64,000 bases of DNA from AWTP1-18 sp036504515. Lineage in GTDB: Bacteria > Pseudomonadota > Gammaproteobacteria > Burkholderiales > Rhodocyclaceae. Below, piece by piece: positions 34,354 through 43,401 of the stretch. Both the position numbers and the translations under genes were made by a program. Every line of letters begins with the position of its first letter. The stretch's first letter is position 1. Location: contig DASXVA010000004.1 in the NCBI GenBank assembly GCA_036504515.1, positions 124,001-188,000 of the forward strand. The letters are read 5' to 3'. The notes under the pieces were generated by a model. That model saw only the letters and a program-made list of their open reading frames with translations. It was not told the origin of the DNA and did not search any database.

Positions 34354-35349
34354 TCATGCACTCATGGCGGCAATCACTTGGTCCGGGCTCAGATGCTCAA
34401 GACAGTGGAGGTGCCCCAAAGGACATTCCCGCTTGAAACAAGGGCTGCAATCCAGCCTCAGGCTGAGAATTTTCGCATGACTGGACAGGGGCGGGGTGTA
34501 TGTGGGGCTGGAAGAACCATAGAGGGCGATCAGGGGCCGGGCCAGGGCGGCAGCCACATGCATCAACCCCGAGTCGTTACTGACCACCCAACGGGCCGAA
34601 GCTAGCAGGTCGATGGCCTGATCGAGACCAGTTTTGCCGCAAAGATTGACCACGTTATCCATGGCGGCGAGGCCAACGATATCGTCGCCCGTGGGCACAT
34701 CCTTGGCAGAACCCAGCAGCCAGACCGGTGACTGGGGTGATGCCACGCGGCGGGCCAATTCGGCAAAGTGACGGCTGGGCCAGCGCTTGGCCGGGCCGTA
34801 CTCGGCACCGGGGCAGAAGATGTAGGGCTTGGCTTCCAGGGGCAAGTCCAGGACGCGGCGGCTTGCCTGCTGCTGCTCAAGACTGGACAACAAGCGGGGT
34901 TGGGGCAGGGGGCGTTGCAGAGGAGCATCGATGGCCTGGGCCAGGGCGGCGTAGCGCTCGGCCAATTGCGGCAGGGCGGCTTTGTCGAGACGGTGCCGTT
35001 TGTTGAGCAGGCCGTAGCGGGATTCGCCTTGGTAGCCGGTGCGTAAGGGAATGCCGGCAAAGAAGGGCACCAGGGCCGACTTCCAGGAGTTGGGCAGGAC
35101 GACGGCTTCGTCGTAGCCTTCCGCCGCCAGACTTTTACCCAGGGCCCGGCGGGCGAAAAAAGCAAAATCACCGTGACCGAAGGGGCTGCTGATGACCTTG
35201 TTTACCTCCGCCATGCGGGCAAATAAAGGAGCACTCCAGCCCGGGGCCAGCACGTCGATGACGGCTCCCCGTTCGGCAAGCCGCATCAGTAGCGGTTGCG
35301 CCAGCAGCGTGTCGCCGATCCAGGAGGGGGCGACCACAAGTATTTTCAT
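34354..35349 (-). CDS. waaF: lipopolysaccharide heptosyltransferase II
   Basis: Adds the second L-glycero-D-manno-heptose to the LPS inner core. It is a GT9-family enzyme of about 331 residues. The N-terminus MKILVVAPSWIGDTLLAQPL is diagnostic, with the donor-site motif FCPGAEYGPAKRWP near residue 180 and SNDSGLMHVAAALARP near 255. The C-terminus contains CSPCFKRECPLGHLHCLEH. I chose ATG 35349; ATG 35355 (MPMK) is an in-frame alternative. The neighbouring zinc-finger and ilvE genes upstream are the usual betaproteobacterial order. Confidence 0.95.
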   Translation of the reverse strand: MKILVVAPSWIGDTLLAQPLLMRLAERGAVIDVLAPGWSAPLFARMAEVNKVISSPFGHGDFAFFARRALGKSLAAEGYDEAVVLPNSWKSALVPFFAGIPLRTGYQGESRYGLLNKRHRLDKAALPQLAERYAALAQAIDAPLQRPLPQPRLLSSLEQQQASRRVLDLPLEAKPYIFCPGAEYGPAKRWPSRHFAELARRVASPQSPVWLLGSAKDVPTGDDIVGLAAMDNVVNLCGKTGLDQAIDLLASARWVVSNDSGLMHVAAALARPLIALYGSSSPTYTPPLSSHAKILSLRLDCSPCFKRECPLGHLHCLEHLSPDQVIAAMSA

Positions 35350-35478
35350 GGGCATCAGGAATGAGCCGGCAATGAGCCAGCTATTGAGCGGACTAACGAC
35401 CAAACAAGCGACCAAACAAGCGGGGCATAAAAATCGGGCGGGATAAATCCCGCCCGACGTACCAACCGTTCAATCGAC

Positions 35479-35709
35479 TTAGTGATGACCCTTGGGCCGC
35501 TCGCCGGTGAAGGTGTAGGTGGTGCCGCAGTAAGGACACACAGCCTTGCCTTCTTCGTTCTTCAGCACATCCAGAAACACGCGGGGATGCCGTGCCCACA
35601 GCGGCGAGCCGGGTTGCGGGCAATGCAGGGGCAGGTCGTGGGCGGTGACGTTCACTTCGCGGAAGCTGTCGTCGCGGGGGGCTTGCTCTTCTTTGCGGGC
35701 TGCGGTCAT
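35479..35709 (-). CDS. zinc-finger CHCC-type small protein
   Basis: A 76-residue protein with one zinc ribbon: LHCPQPGSPLWARHP supplies Cys and His, and AVCPYCGTTYTF supplies the last Cys pair. It belongs to the zf-CHCC family related to the NDUFS6 subunit of mitochondrial complex I; in bacteria its role is not defined. It sits 17 bp after ilvE and 129 bp before waaF on the same strand, an arrangement common in betaproteobacteria. Confidence 0.88.
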   Translation of the reverse strand: MTAARKEEQAPRDDSFREVNVTAHDLPLHCPQPGSPLWARHPRVFLDVLKNEEGKAVCPYCGTTYTFTGERPKGHH

Positions 35710-35726
35710 GGCGGGAATCCTCAGGC

Positions 35727-36647
35727 TCAGATGTAGGAAAGCCAGTCGGCGTGGGCCGGCACTTTGCCGCCAACCACGTCGAAGAACAGGCTCTGGATTT
35801 TTTGGGTGATGGGGCCGCGCTTGCCTTCGCCGATCTTGCGGTTGTCCAGCTCGCGAATGGGCGTCACTTCGGCGGCAGTGCCGGAGAAGAAGGCTTCGTC
35901 AGCAATATAGATATCGTCCCGGGTCAGGCGGCGGCTCTTCACTTCGAGGCCGAGATCCTTGGCCAGGGCGATGATGGAGGCGCGGGTGATGCCGGTCAGG
36001 GCGGAGCCCATCTCGGGTTCGTAGATCACGCCGTCCTTGACGATGAACAGGTTCTCGCCAGCGCCTTCGGCTACATAGCCGTCCACGTCCAGCAGCAGCG
36101 CTTCGTCGTAACCGTCCTGGGTGGCTTCCAGATTGGCCAGGATGGAGTTGGCGTAGGTGGCGCCTAGCTTGGCACGGGGCAGGATGGAGTTGACCTGGGC
36201 CCGGGCGTAGCTCGATGTCTTGACGCGGATACCCTTTTCCAGACCATCTTCACCCAGATAAGCGCCCCAGGGCCAGGCAGCGATGGCCACGTGCACCGTG
36301 GCGCCACGGGTGGAAATGCCCATCTTTTCGGAGCCGTAGAAGGCGATGGGGCGCAGGTAACAGGATTCCAGCTTGTTCGCGCGCACTACTTCCTTCTGGG
36401 CTTCCATCAGCACTTCTTTGCTGAAGGGCATTTTCATCATGTAGATGTGGGCCGAATTGCACCAGCGGTCGGTGTGTTCCTTGAGGCGGAAGATGGCCGT
36501 ACCGGTGTCGGTCTTATAAGCGCGAACCCCTTCGAATACCGACAGCCCGTAATGCAGGGAGTGGGTCAGAACGTGGGTGGTTGCTTCACGCCAGGGGACG
36601 AGCTTGCCGTCCTGCCAGATGAAGCCGTCGCGGTCGGCCATGGACAT
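35727..36647 (-). CDS. ilvE: branched-chain amino acid aminotransferase
   Basis: PLP enzyme for the last step of valine, leucine and isoleucine synthesis. It has 306 residues, fold type IV. The PLP lysine is in SILPRAKLGATYANS (about residue 160), and GAGENLFIVKDGVIYEP and LTGITRASIIALAKDLG are family motifs. I chose ATG 36647 for its GGAGA ribosome site; the open frame up to 36722 has no conserved residues. It is probably the first gene of the ilvE / zinc-finger / waaF group. Confidence 0.96.
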   Translation of the reverse strand: MSMADRDGFIWQDGKLVPWREATTHVLTHSLHYGLSVFEGVRAYKTDTGTAIFRLKEHTDRWCNSAHIYMMKMPFSKEVLMEAQKEVVRANKLESCYLRPIAFYGSEKMGISTRGATVHVAIAAWPWGAYLGEDGLEKGIRVKTSSYARAQVNSILPRAKLGATYANSILANLEATQDGYDEALLLDVDGYVAEGAGENLFIVKDGVIYEPEMGSALTGITRASIIALAKDLGLEVKSRRLTRDDIYIADEAFFSGTAAEVTPIRELDNRKIGEGKRGPITQKIQSLFFDVVGGKVPAHADWLSYI

Positions 36648-36781
36648 TGGGGTATCTCCAACTAGGTGGTTAAGTCGTCCCGGAGACGACCAAAGAGATG
36701 ATTTTACCGGATTGAGGGCCATAGAAGAGTGTTGAGCAGGGCTTTGCCAAGGGCCTTGGGCGGAGCAGGTAAAATGGGGCC

Positions 36782-37234
36782 ATGGAAAGAATCTGGAAAC
36801 CCAATGTCACCGTGGCCGCCGTTATCGAACGGGAAGGCCGTTACCTGCTGGTAGAAGAGGAAACCGAGGACGGGCTGCGCTTCAATCAGCCCGCCGGTCA
36901 TCTGGATCAGGGGGAATCCCTGGTTACCGCCGCCAGCCGCGAGGCCCTGGAGGAGACCGCTTGGCACTTCACGCCGACAGCCCTGGTGGGCATCTACCAA
37001 TGGCCCCGGCCCCAGGGCGACATCACCTATTTGCGCTTTGCCTTCAGCGGCACCCTGGGCGACCATGAAGATGGTCGGGCGCTGGATACCGGCATTCTGC
37101 GGGCGGTCTGGCTGACCCCGGCGGAAATCGAGGCCAGTCAGGCCCGTCATCGCAGCCCCCTCATTTGGCAGTGCGTTCAGGACCACATGGCGGGGCAGCG
37201 TTACCCGCTCGAACTGATTCGCCACTACGATTGA
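36782..37234 (+). CDS. Nudix hydrolase, NudJ-like (phosphatase)
   Basis: A 150-residue pyrophosphatase. The Nudix box is GHLDQGESLVTAASREALEE followed by TAWHF: it keeps the catalytic REx2EE core, with Ala in place of the usual Gly near the end, as in other betaproteobacterial NudJ-like proteins. NudJ acts on thiamine pyrophosphate and nucleoside di/triphosphates. It starts the plus-strand group Nudix / exported protein / mnmA, with the next gene overlapping its stop as TGATG. The link to mnmA is conserved in relatives. Confidence 0.9.
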   Translation: MERIWKPNVTVAAVIEREGRYLLVEEETEDGLRFNQPAGHLDQGESLVTAASREALEETAWHFTPTALVGIYQWPRPQGDITYLRFAFSGTLGDHEDGRALDTGILRAVWLTPAEIEASQARHRSPLIWQCVQDHMAGQRYPLELIRHYD

Positions 37235-37791
37235 TGACCTTCCTGAAGTGCATTCTCGGCACCCTGTTGCTTGCCTGTGTCGGTCTGGCCTGGGGCGATG
37301 AGGCGGTAGATGTTTGCTTCAACTACGGCTGTGCCAATCAGGCGGTGGCGGTGTTTTCCGAAACCCGCCTGTCCCTGTTGCGCGACAGTCTGGCCCTCGC
37401 GGCAAGCCCGGATCAAGAACGGGGGCTGCTTGCCCTGGCGGTGGGCAGTCTCTATAGCTGGGCCGGGGAGCAGACCCCAATCCATGCCGATAAGGGCGGC
37501 AACTTTGCCGATGAAGGCGAACCGGGCACCATGGATTGCATCGACCACTCCCTGACGACGGAGCGTTTCCTGCAACTGCTGGAAAATCGGCACATGCTGC
37601 GCTTCCACCGCCTGCTGGGCCGGGTTCATCGCATCCGGCATCTGGTGATGGAACACAATGCGGTGGAAATCGAAGAGCTTAGCCAGGATGCCCCCCACTA
37701 CGTGGTGGACAGTTGGTATGTGGATAACGGCAAACCGGCATTAGTCATGCCTTTGCAAAACTGGATGGATGGGGACGGTCCCGATGTCTAA
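37234..37791 (+). CDS. conserved exported hypothetical protein
   Basis: A 185-residue protein with an N-terminal signal peptide (TFLKCILGTLLLACVGLAWG, cleaved near WGDEA). I do not recognise a named domain. The mature part is rich in His, Asp and Cys positions (VDVCFNYGCAN near the start, TMDCIDHSLTTERFLQLLE in the middle) and is probably periplasmic. Start ATG 37234 overlaps the Nudix stop by one base, and the last eight bases overlap mnmA. Tight packing suggests co-translation, not a shared pathway. Confidence 0.82.
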   Translation: MTFLKCILGTLLLACVGLAWGDEAVDVCFNYGCANQAVAVFSETRLSLLRDSLALAASPDQERGLLALAVGSLYSWAGEQTPIHADKGGNFADEGEPGTMDCIDHSLTTERFLQLLENRHMLRFHRLLGRVHRIRHLVMEHNAVEIEELSQDAPHYVVDSWYVDNGKPALVMPLQNWMDGDGPDV

Positions 37792-38863
37792 AGGTACAGT
37801 GGTTGTCGGCATGTCCGGCGGTGTGGATTCTTCCGTGGCAGCACTATTGCTCAAGCAGCAGGGCTACAAGGTAATCGGCCTGTTCATGAAGAACTGGGAG
37901 GACGATGACGATGACGAATACTGTTCATCCCGCCAGGATTTGATCGATGCTGTCTCTGCTGCCGATACGATAGGCATCGACATCGAAGCGGTGAATTTCT
38001 CTGCCGAATACAAGGAAAGGGTCTTCGCCGAATTCCTGCGGGAATACCAAGCGGGCCGCACACCCAATCCCGATGTGCTGTGCAATGCCGAGATCAAGTT
38101 CAAGGCTTTTCTCGACCACGCCCTGCGTTTGGGCGCGGACCGGATTGCCACCGGCCACTACGCCGGCGTGCGGGAATTTGAGGGCAAGTACCAATTGCTC
38201 AAGGCCGAGGACGGCAGCAAGGACCAGAGCTACTTTCTTTACCGCCTGAATCAGGCCCAACTGTCGAAAGCATTGTTCCCCCTCGCTGACCTGTACAAGC
38301 GTGATGTACGCAAGATGGCCGCCGATGCAGGCTTGGCGAACCACGCCAAGAAGGACTCCACCGGCATCTGCTTCATTGGTGAGCGCCCCTTCCGTGAATT
38401 TCTCCAGCGTTACCTGCCGACCCAACCCGGCGAGATCCGCAATCTGGATACGGACAAGGCCATGGGTCAGCATCAGGGTCTGATGTATCACACCCTGGGC
38501 CAGCGGGACGGCCTCGGCATCGGCGGCGTCAAGGGTGCGCCGGAGCTGCCTTGGTATGTGGCGAAGAAGGATATGGAGAAGAACGTGCTCTATGTGGTGC
38601 AGGGCCATGATCATCCGGCCCTGCTGCAGGAGCGCCTGACGGCCATCGACCAATCCTGGGTTTCCGGGGAAGCACCCCACACTCACTGGGTCTATGCCGC
38701 AAAAACTCGCTATCGTCAGCCCGATGCCCCTTGCGAGGTGGAACGGGTGGATCACGAAAATTGCGAAGTGGTTTTCGCCGCGCCGCAATGGGCCGTGACA
38801 CCGGGTCAGAGCGTGGTGCTGTACGAGTCTCGGGTATGCCTCGGCGGCGGAATTATCAGGTGA
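37784..38863 (+). CDS. mnmA: tRNA-specific 2-thiouridylase
   Basis: Makes the s2 modification at U34 of Lys, Glu and Gln tRNAs. It has 359 residues. The PP-loop is GMSGGVDSSVAALLL at residue 9-23; the catalytic cysteines lie in NPDVLCNAEIKF and STGICFIGERPF. The C-terminal part has the usual beta-barrel. Start ATG 37784 (MSKGTVVVGMSGG) overlaps the end of the previous gene by eight bases. A long hairpin overlaps its stop codon. It is the last core gene before the defence island. Confidence 0.97.
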   Translation: MSKGTVVVGMSGGVDSSVAALLLKQQGYKVIGLFMKNWEDDDDDEYCSSRQDLIDAVSAADTIGIDIEAVNFSAEYKERVFAEFLREYQAGRTPNPDVLCNAEIKFKAFLDHALRLGADRIATGHYAGVREFEGKYQLLKAEDGSKDQSYFLYRLNQAQLSKALFPLADLYKRDVRKMAADAGLANHAKKDSTGICFIGERPFREFLQRYLPTQPGEIRNLDTDKAMGQHQGLMYHTLGQRDGLGIGGVKGAPELPWYVAKKDMEKNVLYVVQGHDHPALLQERLTAIDQSWVSGEAPHTHWVYAAKTRYRQPDAPCEVERVDHENCEVVFAAPQWAVTPGQSVVLYESRVCLGGGIIR

Positions 38864-38889
38864 GGGCCGGAGCCATCACCTGATAATTC
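38850..38889. terminator. long hairpin spanning the mnmA stop codon
   Basis: A perfect 14-bp stem GAATTATCAGGTGA / TCACCTGATAATTC with a 12-nt loop. It contains the mnmA TGA. There is no T-run after it, so it may be an mRNA 3'-end stabiliser or processing site rather than a simple terminator. Confidence 0.6.
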
Positions 38890-39527
38890 GCTTGAGTGTT
38901 GGCCTATCCCCCGACCCCTTCCCTGTAGGAAGGGGCGATTGAAGTGACTGCGTGTAAACGCTATGTGGTAGCTGTTGCCCAAAAATCCAGAAAGCCCTAC
39001 AAGAAGGGCTTTCTGCTTTGAAGAGGCACTCGCACTGTGTTGTTCAAGCAGGCCTGGGAATGAGCCAACGTGGAATGAGAAAACCCCGTGCGATGTCGAC
39101 GAGCTGTATGCGCTACGGGCACGCTGGCCTCGGCCGCGCGTCACCATTGAGCACCTCGACCTCTCCGAATAGATGGTTGAAACCAGCATAAGGGGGAGAT
39201 TGACGTAGCCGGTCGGCTTTTCGTCGAGTCCAGTCATTGCCGCGATAACTTCCAGATCGCTTCCATTGCGCATCAGCGCTTCCAATTCACCATAAGCGCT
39301 GCACCAAGCACCTTGTGTGCACCAACCGTGATGGTCTCTTTATTCTCGATCCCGATAGACATCAGATCAAAATCGAGAAAAGCACAAAGCCCCTCAAGCG
39401 TGTAAAGGGCTTGCAAACAGGGAACCCAACCAAGCTGCTTTTAATGGGTTGGATGTAAGATGATCGGGTAATGCAACACAAGGCGGTGTGCATTGGGAAC
39501 CGCCACCTTCATAGAATTCTGTCATTC
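38890..39527. other. 638-bp stretch without an intact gene; possible broken ORF
   Basis: No complete gene is supported here. On the minus strand, two adjacent frames between about 39430 and 39100 read like one protein broken by a frameshift near 39290: DLMSIGIENKETITVGAHKV, then GELEALMRNGSDLEVIAAMT and GLDEKPTGYVNLPLMLVSTI. I do not recognise the family. The reading is weak and could be chance. The stretch marks the left border of the island. Confidence 0.3.
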
Positions 39528-40985
39528 TTAAAGCGCGGTGAAACGGGTACCTGGTCCGCCAGCTGGTTCTGGCAGCTTTCGGATAGGGAATCCATTGGTG
39601 TAGTAATCAATATACTCGTCATGTGCCTCGCTTAAGCTCAGCACGATCCGGTGAAAAATCGTAAGCAGCAGTCGGTTTTCACGGATAAGAGCCGGGTAAT
39701 CTTCCGCTTCCACTATCGTCCCATGAGCTGCTTCGTTACGCCTCCGCCAGGCACGTTTTTCATCCTCACCCAGTTCCAATGACAAAAAACTGAAAAAGCG
39801 GTCATTCAGCATGTTCTGAGAAACGTCGTTCAGGCCGTTTGCCTTATTCTCCAGGGCCTTCTTGATGTCGGGATCTATATTCATCGCATCCACCAACGTC
39901 AAGAAACTCTCGCGTAAATATTTGGCGTCCTTACTTTCCAGCAAAGTGGTGCTGTAGCCATTTCTGTTTAACTTCCTAAAAGCATTTTGCAGCGCCTCTA
40001 TGCCAGCGCCAAGCTGAGCAGCGCGTGTATGAATCGGAGCACATAGAGCGTGCCAATAGATCCAGCTCACATGCAGAAAGTTTAAGTCCTCATAGCTAGC
40101 AAACAATTTATTGACGGTATTCGAAATAACGTCTTGCTCTATGAAGTTGAATGAAGATTTGCTAACTGGAGCCGGAGGGCAGGTATGAATTGCATACAGC
40201 TTTCCGTCAACGCTATGCGCCCCTACCGCCTGAAATCCCACAAAATCCGAATCCTCAGTCAGTAACGTGTATCCCAAATACACAAGCGGCCTACCGAGCG
40301 CAAAGGACAAGCAATCCCGAATTTTGTCGCGAACTTCTTTGTCCGGGAAACCCTTATAAAGGATGAACCCGGAACCGGGGATGGCATCGTCCTTAAAGTC
40401 CCGATTCAGCGCTAAAAACAATTCACAGCCCCCAACTTCAAGTCGAAGGCATGACGAGCCGTAGTATTCTTTACTGTCAGTTTGCTGTTTAAAGAAGATA
40501 TTTGACGACCTGCCAAACGTTCTAGTGCTAGTGACTACCTCGTCACCCGACGTCCAATCAGGATAGTGGTACGTAGATGTATCGACGTTACCTACCCACT
40601 CGATGGCACAGGAGATTGTTTTGCCATCCTTAAACGCTTCTATCGAATGAATTGATGAAGTCTCTTCTTTAAAACCTTCACCGCTCGCGTTGGTGTGAGT
40701 CCGTTCACTATATGAGCGAACGCCCCTCAAATGTACCGTCAGCCCACTAATCAACTCGATCGTGGCCGTATCAACACTCGTCCGTACAGTGCCAGCTATT
40801 GGGGCCTGGTAATCGGCCGGTCGCTTTGAGTCAAGCGATGACTTTGTCTTCAAGATTAACTGGTGGGTCTCCTTGTCACGCTCCAGCTTGAAGCTATCGA
40901 CAGGGCCGTACAGCGAGCCGCAATCAATCATCTTTGATGGCGCTTTAAAAAACTCCTCCCAGATTTCACCATCCCAAATATTCAT
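39528..40985 (-). CDS. HEPN-motif protein, candidate ApeA-like abortive-infection effector
   Basis: A 485-residue protein. The C-terminal region is helical and has R-R-R-N-E-A-A-H-G near residue 414-422, the R-N-x3-H motif of HEPN ribonucleases. The first 300 residues are mostly beta-strand with no named domain. This layout, a beta-rich front and a C-terminal HEPN, resembles ApeA-type anti-phage proteins. Start ATG 40985 (MNIWDGEIWEEF) has GGTGGA upstream; a longer frame opens at 41030. It lies 97 nt downstream of the WYL regulator on the same strand, so both are probably one unit next to the Wadjet genes. The enzyme class is inferred from the motif. Confidence 0.6.
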   Translation of the reverse strand: MNIWDGEIWEEFFKAPSKMIDCGSLYGPVDSFKLERDKETHQLILKTKSSLDSKRPADYQAPIAGTVRTSVDTATIELISGLTVHLRGVRSYSERTHTNASGEGFKEETSSIHSIEAFKDGKTISCAIEWVGNVDTSTYHYPDWTSGDEVVTSTRTFGRSSNIFFKQQTDSKEYYGSSCLRLEVGGCELFLALNRDFKDDAIPGSGFILYKGFPDKEVRDKIRDCLSFALGRPLVYLGYTLLTEDSDFVGFQAVGAHSVDGKLYAIHTCPPAPVSKSSFNFIEQDVISNTVNKLFASYEDLNFLHVSWIYWHALCAPIHTRAAQLGAGIEALQNAFRKLNRNGYSTTLLESKDAKYLRESFLTLVDAMNIDPDIKKALENKANGLNDVSQNMLNDRFFSFLSLELGEDEKRAWRRRNEAAHGTIVEAEDYPALIRENRLLLTIFHRIVLSLSEAHDEYIDYYTNGFPIRKLPEPAGGPGTRFTAL

Positions 40986-41082
40986 TCTTCCACCTGTCGT
41001 ATTAAAACTATAAGTGGATGCGACTGACACTCAGAGTCGGATGTCCGCAGAGATGCTGCAACTCGAATTGGCGATTCTTCAT

Positions 41083-41889
41083 CTACCTGACCTCAGACAC
41101 GATCAACTGGTGCGCAGCAGCCACTGTGGCCGGTTCCGGCATGAAGCGGGCCTTGAGATAAAAGAGCATCGACTTCCGCAGGTTCAGCTTCAACTGCCGG
41201 TTTCGCGGCATGAGGTATTCCGCTGCGATTGCGGTCTGTTGATCCTCTGACAACTTCGGATTTGGAGCGAGGACAACCTGAACGAATGTATGCCAGTCAA
41301 CGTCGTGCTCCGGCGCTGCGTCACTTGGGCGGCAGTGTCGGGTACCTACGATACGCCCGAGCACGAAATCACGGAACTCCTCTCTCTTGTGGCAGAACGC
41401 CCGAACGTGCCAGCGTTCGCCGTCCGACGCGAAGGCGTGCGGCGACAGCCAGCGCCAGGACTGTTTCGGGTCAGTCATGGACTGGTATCGTACTTCCAGT
41501 GCCTCGCGTTGTCGGATTGCACTGACGACTGCCTGTAACGTCTCTGAAGAAGCCACGCGCGCAGGCAAAGGCCACGACTCTACCTCGATGACCGGTGAGG
41601 TTATATTCATAAATCCATCGAGTGAGGTGGGATGGATGAATTTCGGCGTAAAGCTGGGAAGCGGTAGATAGCGCTTGCGCGACTTGTTGTAGTCCATGTT
41701 GCCTGGCGCTAGGGCCATGTAGGCGCTGAAATCAGCTGCCGCCTGGGCCGGATTCACCCCGAAGGTATCTACGATGTCGGCTCGTTGTAACTCGCCCTTC
41801 CAGAAAAGACAGCGCTCGATTTGCTCCATCCGTTGACGGACGGTGAAGGGCAGATCGGCGGGCGCAGTCTTGGCAGTAACTTTCGGCAT
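41083..41889 (-). CDS. WYL-domain transcription regulator, CapW/BrxR-like
   Basis: A 268-residue regulator with three parts: an N-terminal winged helix (about 15-75), a WYL domain (about 110-190) with LEVRYQSM, SWRWLSPHAFASDGERWHVR and RDFVLGRIVG, and a C-terminal WCX-like extension. This architecture is that of the CapW/BrxR repressors found beside CBASS, BREX and Wadjet systems, which bind palindromes in the shared promoter. It diverges from jetABCD with 144 bp between the starts. A candidate palindrome lies in that gap. The ligand is unknown. Confidence 0.82.
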   Translation of the reverse strand: MPKVTAKTAPADLPFTVRQRMEQIERCLFWKGELQRADIVDTFGVNPAQAAADFSAYMALAPGNMDYNKSRKRYLPLPSFTPKFIHPTSLDGFMNITSPVIEVESWPLPARVASSETLQAVVSAIRQREALEVRYQSMTDPKQSWRWLSPHAFASDGERWHVRAFCHKREEFRDFVLGRIVGTRHCRPSDAAPEHDVDWHTFVQVVLAPNPKLSEDQQTAIAAEYLMPRNRQLKLNLRKSMLFYLKARFMPEPATVAAAHQLIVSEVR

Positions 41890-41920
41890 GCGGTTGCGTT
41901 AGAACAAGTTGGTAGGGTTA

Positions 41921-41951
41921 TTGTCAAGGCTAACATGATCTGTTATGTTAG
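41921..41951. promoter_or_regulatory. operator/promoter between WYL regulator and jetA
   Basis: The inverted repeat CTAACAT-N8-ATGTTAG (41930-41951) lies 40 bp before the WYL start and 82 bp before jetA. On the plus strand TTGTCA (41921-41926) and TATGTT (41944-41949), 17 bp apart, make a possible jetA promoter. The repeat overlaps it, as expected for a repressor site. Confidence 0.55.
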
Positions 41952-42033
41952 TCGATAGGTCGTGTTATGCGACATATTAAGATGCACTGCTAACTTAGCC
42001 GAACAGGGTACGAATTCGCCACACCCACAATCT

Positions 42034-43401
42034 ATGAACTACATTGCACTGCTCGCTTCTGCCGTTCGGCTACTTGACCTCCATGACTCCAATCGTGGGT
42101 ACGGAGAAGCTGATAGCTTCTCTCGGGAGAAACGTCCCGGGCGATCTGATGGCATTTATCTGGACATCGCTTGGCTTGTAATAGAACGGCTCAAGCAACA
42201 TGACGATGCGGTATACCAAGAATATCTGCCATTCTCGATGATTCTCGGCCACGTCCGAGCCACTAGGCCAGACGTTGATGAGAACGATGTTGCTTATGTG
42301 CTGGGCGTTATGCGCAGACCCACTGAGCTTTTTTACATCTCACGAGACAATTGCTCAGCAGAGCGGCATTCGGAAAAACGAAAAACTGCGCTGATTGAGA
42401 AGATCGACTATGCCGATGAGTACCGGCTGTCGCCGACCGGACGCGGTATTCCTGGATTGGCGAACGCCGCAAGAAATGCCACCTATGTTCGTGGGGACGC
42501 CTATAACTTGCTCCATGCAGTTGAGGGGCATGACTTCCAGGAGATACCAAACTTCGCAGATGAGATCGTAAGTCAACTACGCGCAGAAATATTGAATATT
42601 CACGCGGCGATAGAACGAATCGGCCGAGTTGATGCGGTCAATTCCTACATCAAGAACTTCGAGCAATGGAAGAACATTATTGCCGATACTATCCAGATAG
42701 TGAGCCGTACAGAGGAGCGCTTGGACAGTACAGCGTTTAGGGAACGGCTCGAAGCATGGCTGGATGACGACAACAATAAATCATCGCTGACTTTTAACAA
42801 ACTGCACAACGAGGTTCTGCGCATCCGTCAGGTGCTGACGACTTTTAATCGCCTTCTGACTGACCTTGTTCAGATTGCGATGCGGGAGCGGCGAAACGCC
42901 GTGGCCCCTCCTTCATTTAGGGATTTCGCGGTGCAATTAGTGCGCAACCCATTCTCGCTATGGGCGGAAGAACACTTCTTCCGGCAATGGGGCGCATGCA
43001 AGCTGGAAACGCCTTTTCATTCCGTATTCGATGGGCTTGCTGCGGTGTCGATCCGCGAGGTGTCACCGCAAGCCAGCGCACCAGTATTCGCAGATGAACT
43101 TATCGAGGCCGCTTCGGACATAGGCAAGCTTCGCTTCCTTGACGCCCGTGGCAAAGAGATCGCGGCCCGGTTGCAGGCGGGGCCATTGAGTTTGTCATCG
43201 GCAATCGCGGACGGTTTGTTTGTAGTCGATAACGACGTGTTGATCGGCGATCTAGTCGGCGTGTTTGTCATGCCAGAGGCGCTTCCCCTTGACGGAACAA
43301 TTGAAATACGGATCGAGCATGGACTGCATCGTACTCAGCTTGGCCTGGATGATTACCTTTTCACCGATGTTGAACTCGTTCTCAAAGAGGATGCGGTATG
43401 A
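42034..43401 (+). CDS. jetA: Wadjet JetA, MukF/kleisin-like subunit
   Basis: First gene of a four-gene Wadjet-like anti-plasmid system. A 455-residue protein with a predicted winged helix at the N-terminus (about 1-110) and long helices from about 190 to 310, the layout of the MukF-like kleisin that bridges the SMC heads. I chose ATG 42034 (MNYIALLASAVRLL); the open frame from GTG 41962 adds 24 residues without conserved features, and no clear ribosome site is seen for either. Its TGA overlaps the jetB ATG (ATGA). Subunit assignment rests mainly on gene order and size, not on a recognisable domain. Confidence 0.7.
   Translation: MNYIALLASAVRLLDLHDSNRGYGEADSFSREKRPGRSDGIYLDIAWLVIERLKQHDDAVYQEYLPFSMILGHVRATRPDVDENDVAYVLGVMRRPTELFYISRDNCSAERHSEKRKTALIEKIDYADEYRLSPTGRGIPGLANAARNATYVRGDAYNLLHAVEGHDFQEIPNFADEIVSQLRAEILNIHAAIERIGRVDAVNSYIKNFEQWKNIIADTIQIVSRTEERLDSTAFRERLEAWLDDDNNKSSLTFNKLHNEVLRIRQVLTTFNRLLTDLVQIAMRERRNAVAPPSFRDFAVQLVRNPFSLWAEEHFFRQWGACKLETPFHSVFDGLAAVSIREVSPQASAPVFADELIEAASDIGKLRFLDARGKEIAARLQAGPLSLSSAIADGLFVVDNDVLIGDLVGVFVMPEALPLDGTIEIRIEHGLHRTQLGLDDYLFTDVELVLKEDAV

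Noticed and set aside
38806..39285. 159-residue minus-strand frame across the mnmA end
   Set aside because: Its 3' half is antisense to mnmA and low complexity; only the first part could be a relic, recorded as a weak observation.
41962..42033. Upstream extension of jetA from GTG 41962
   Set aside because: The extra 24 residues look non-coding and would overlap the promoter/operator region; ATG 42034 starts the plausible protein.
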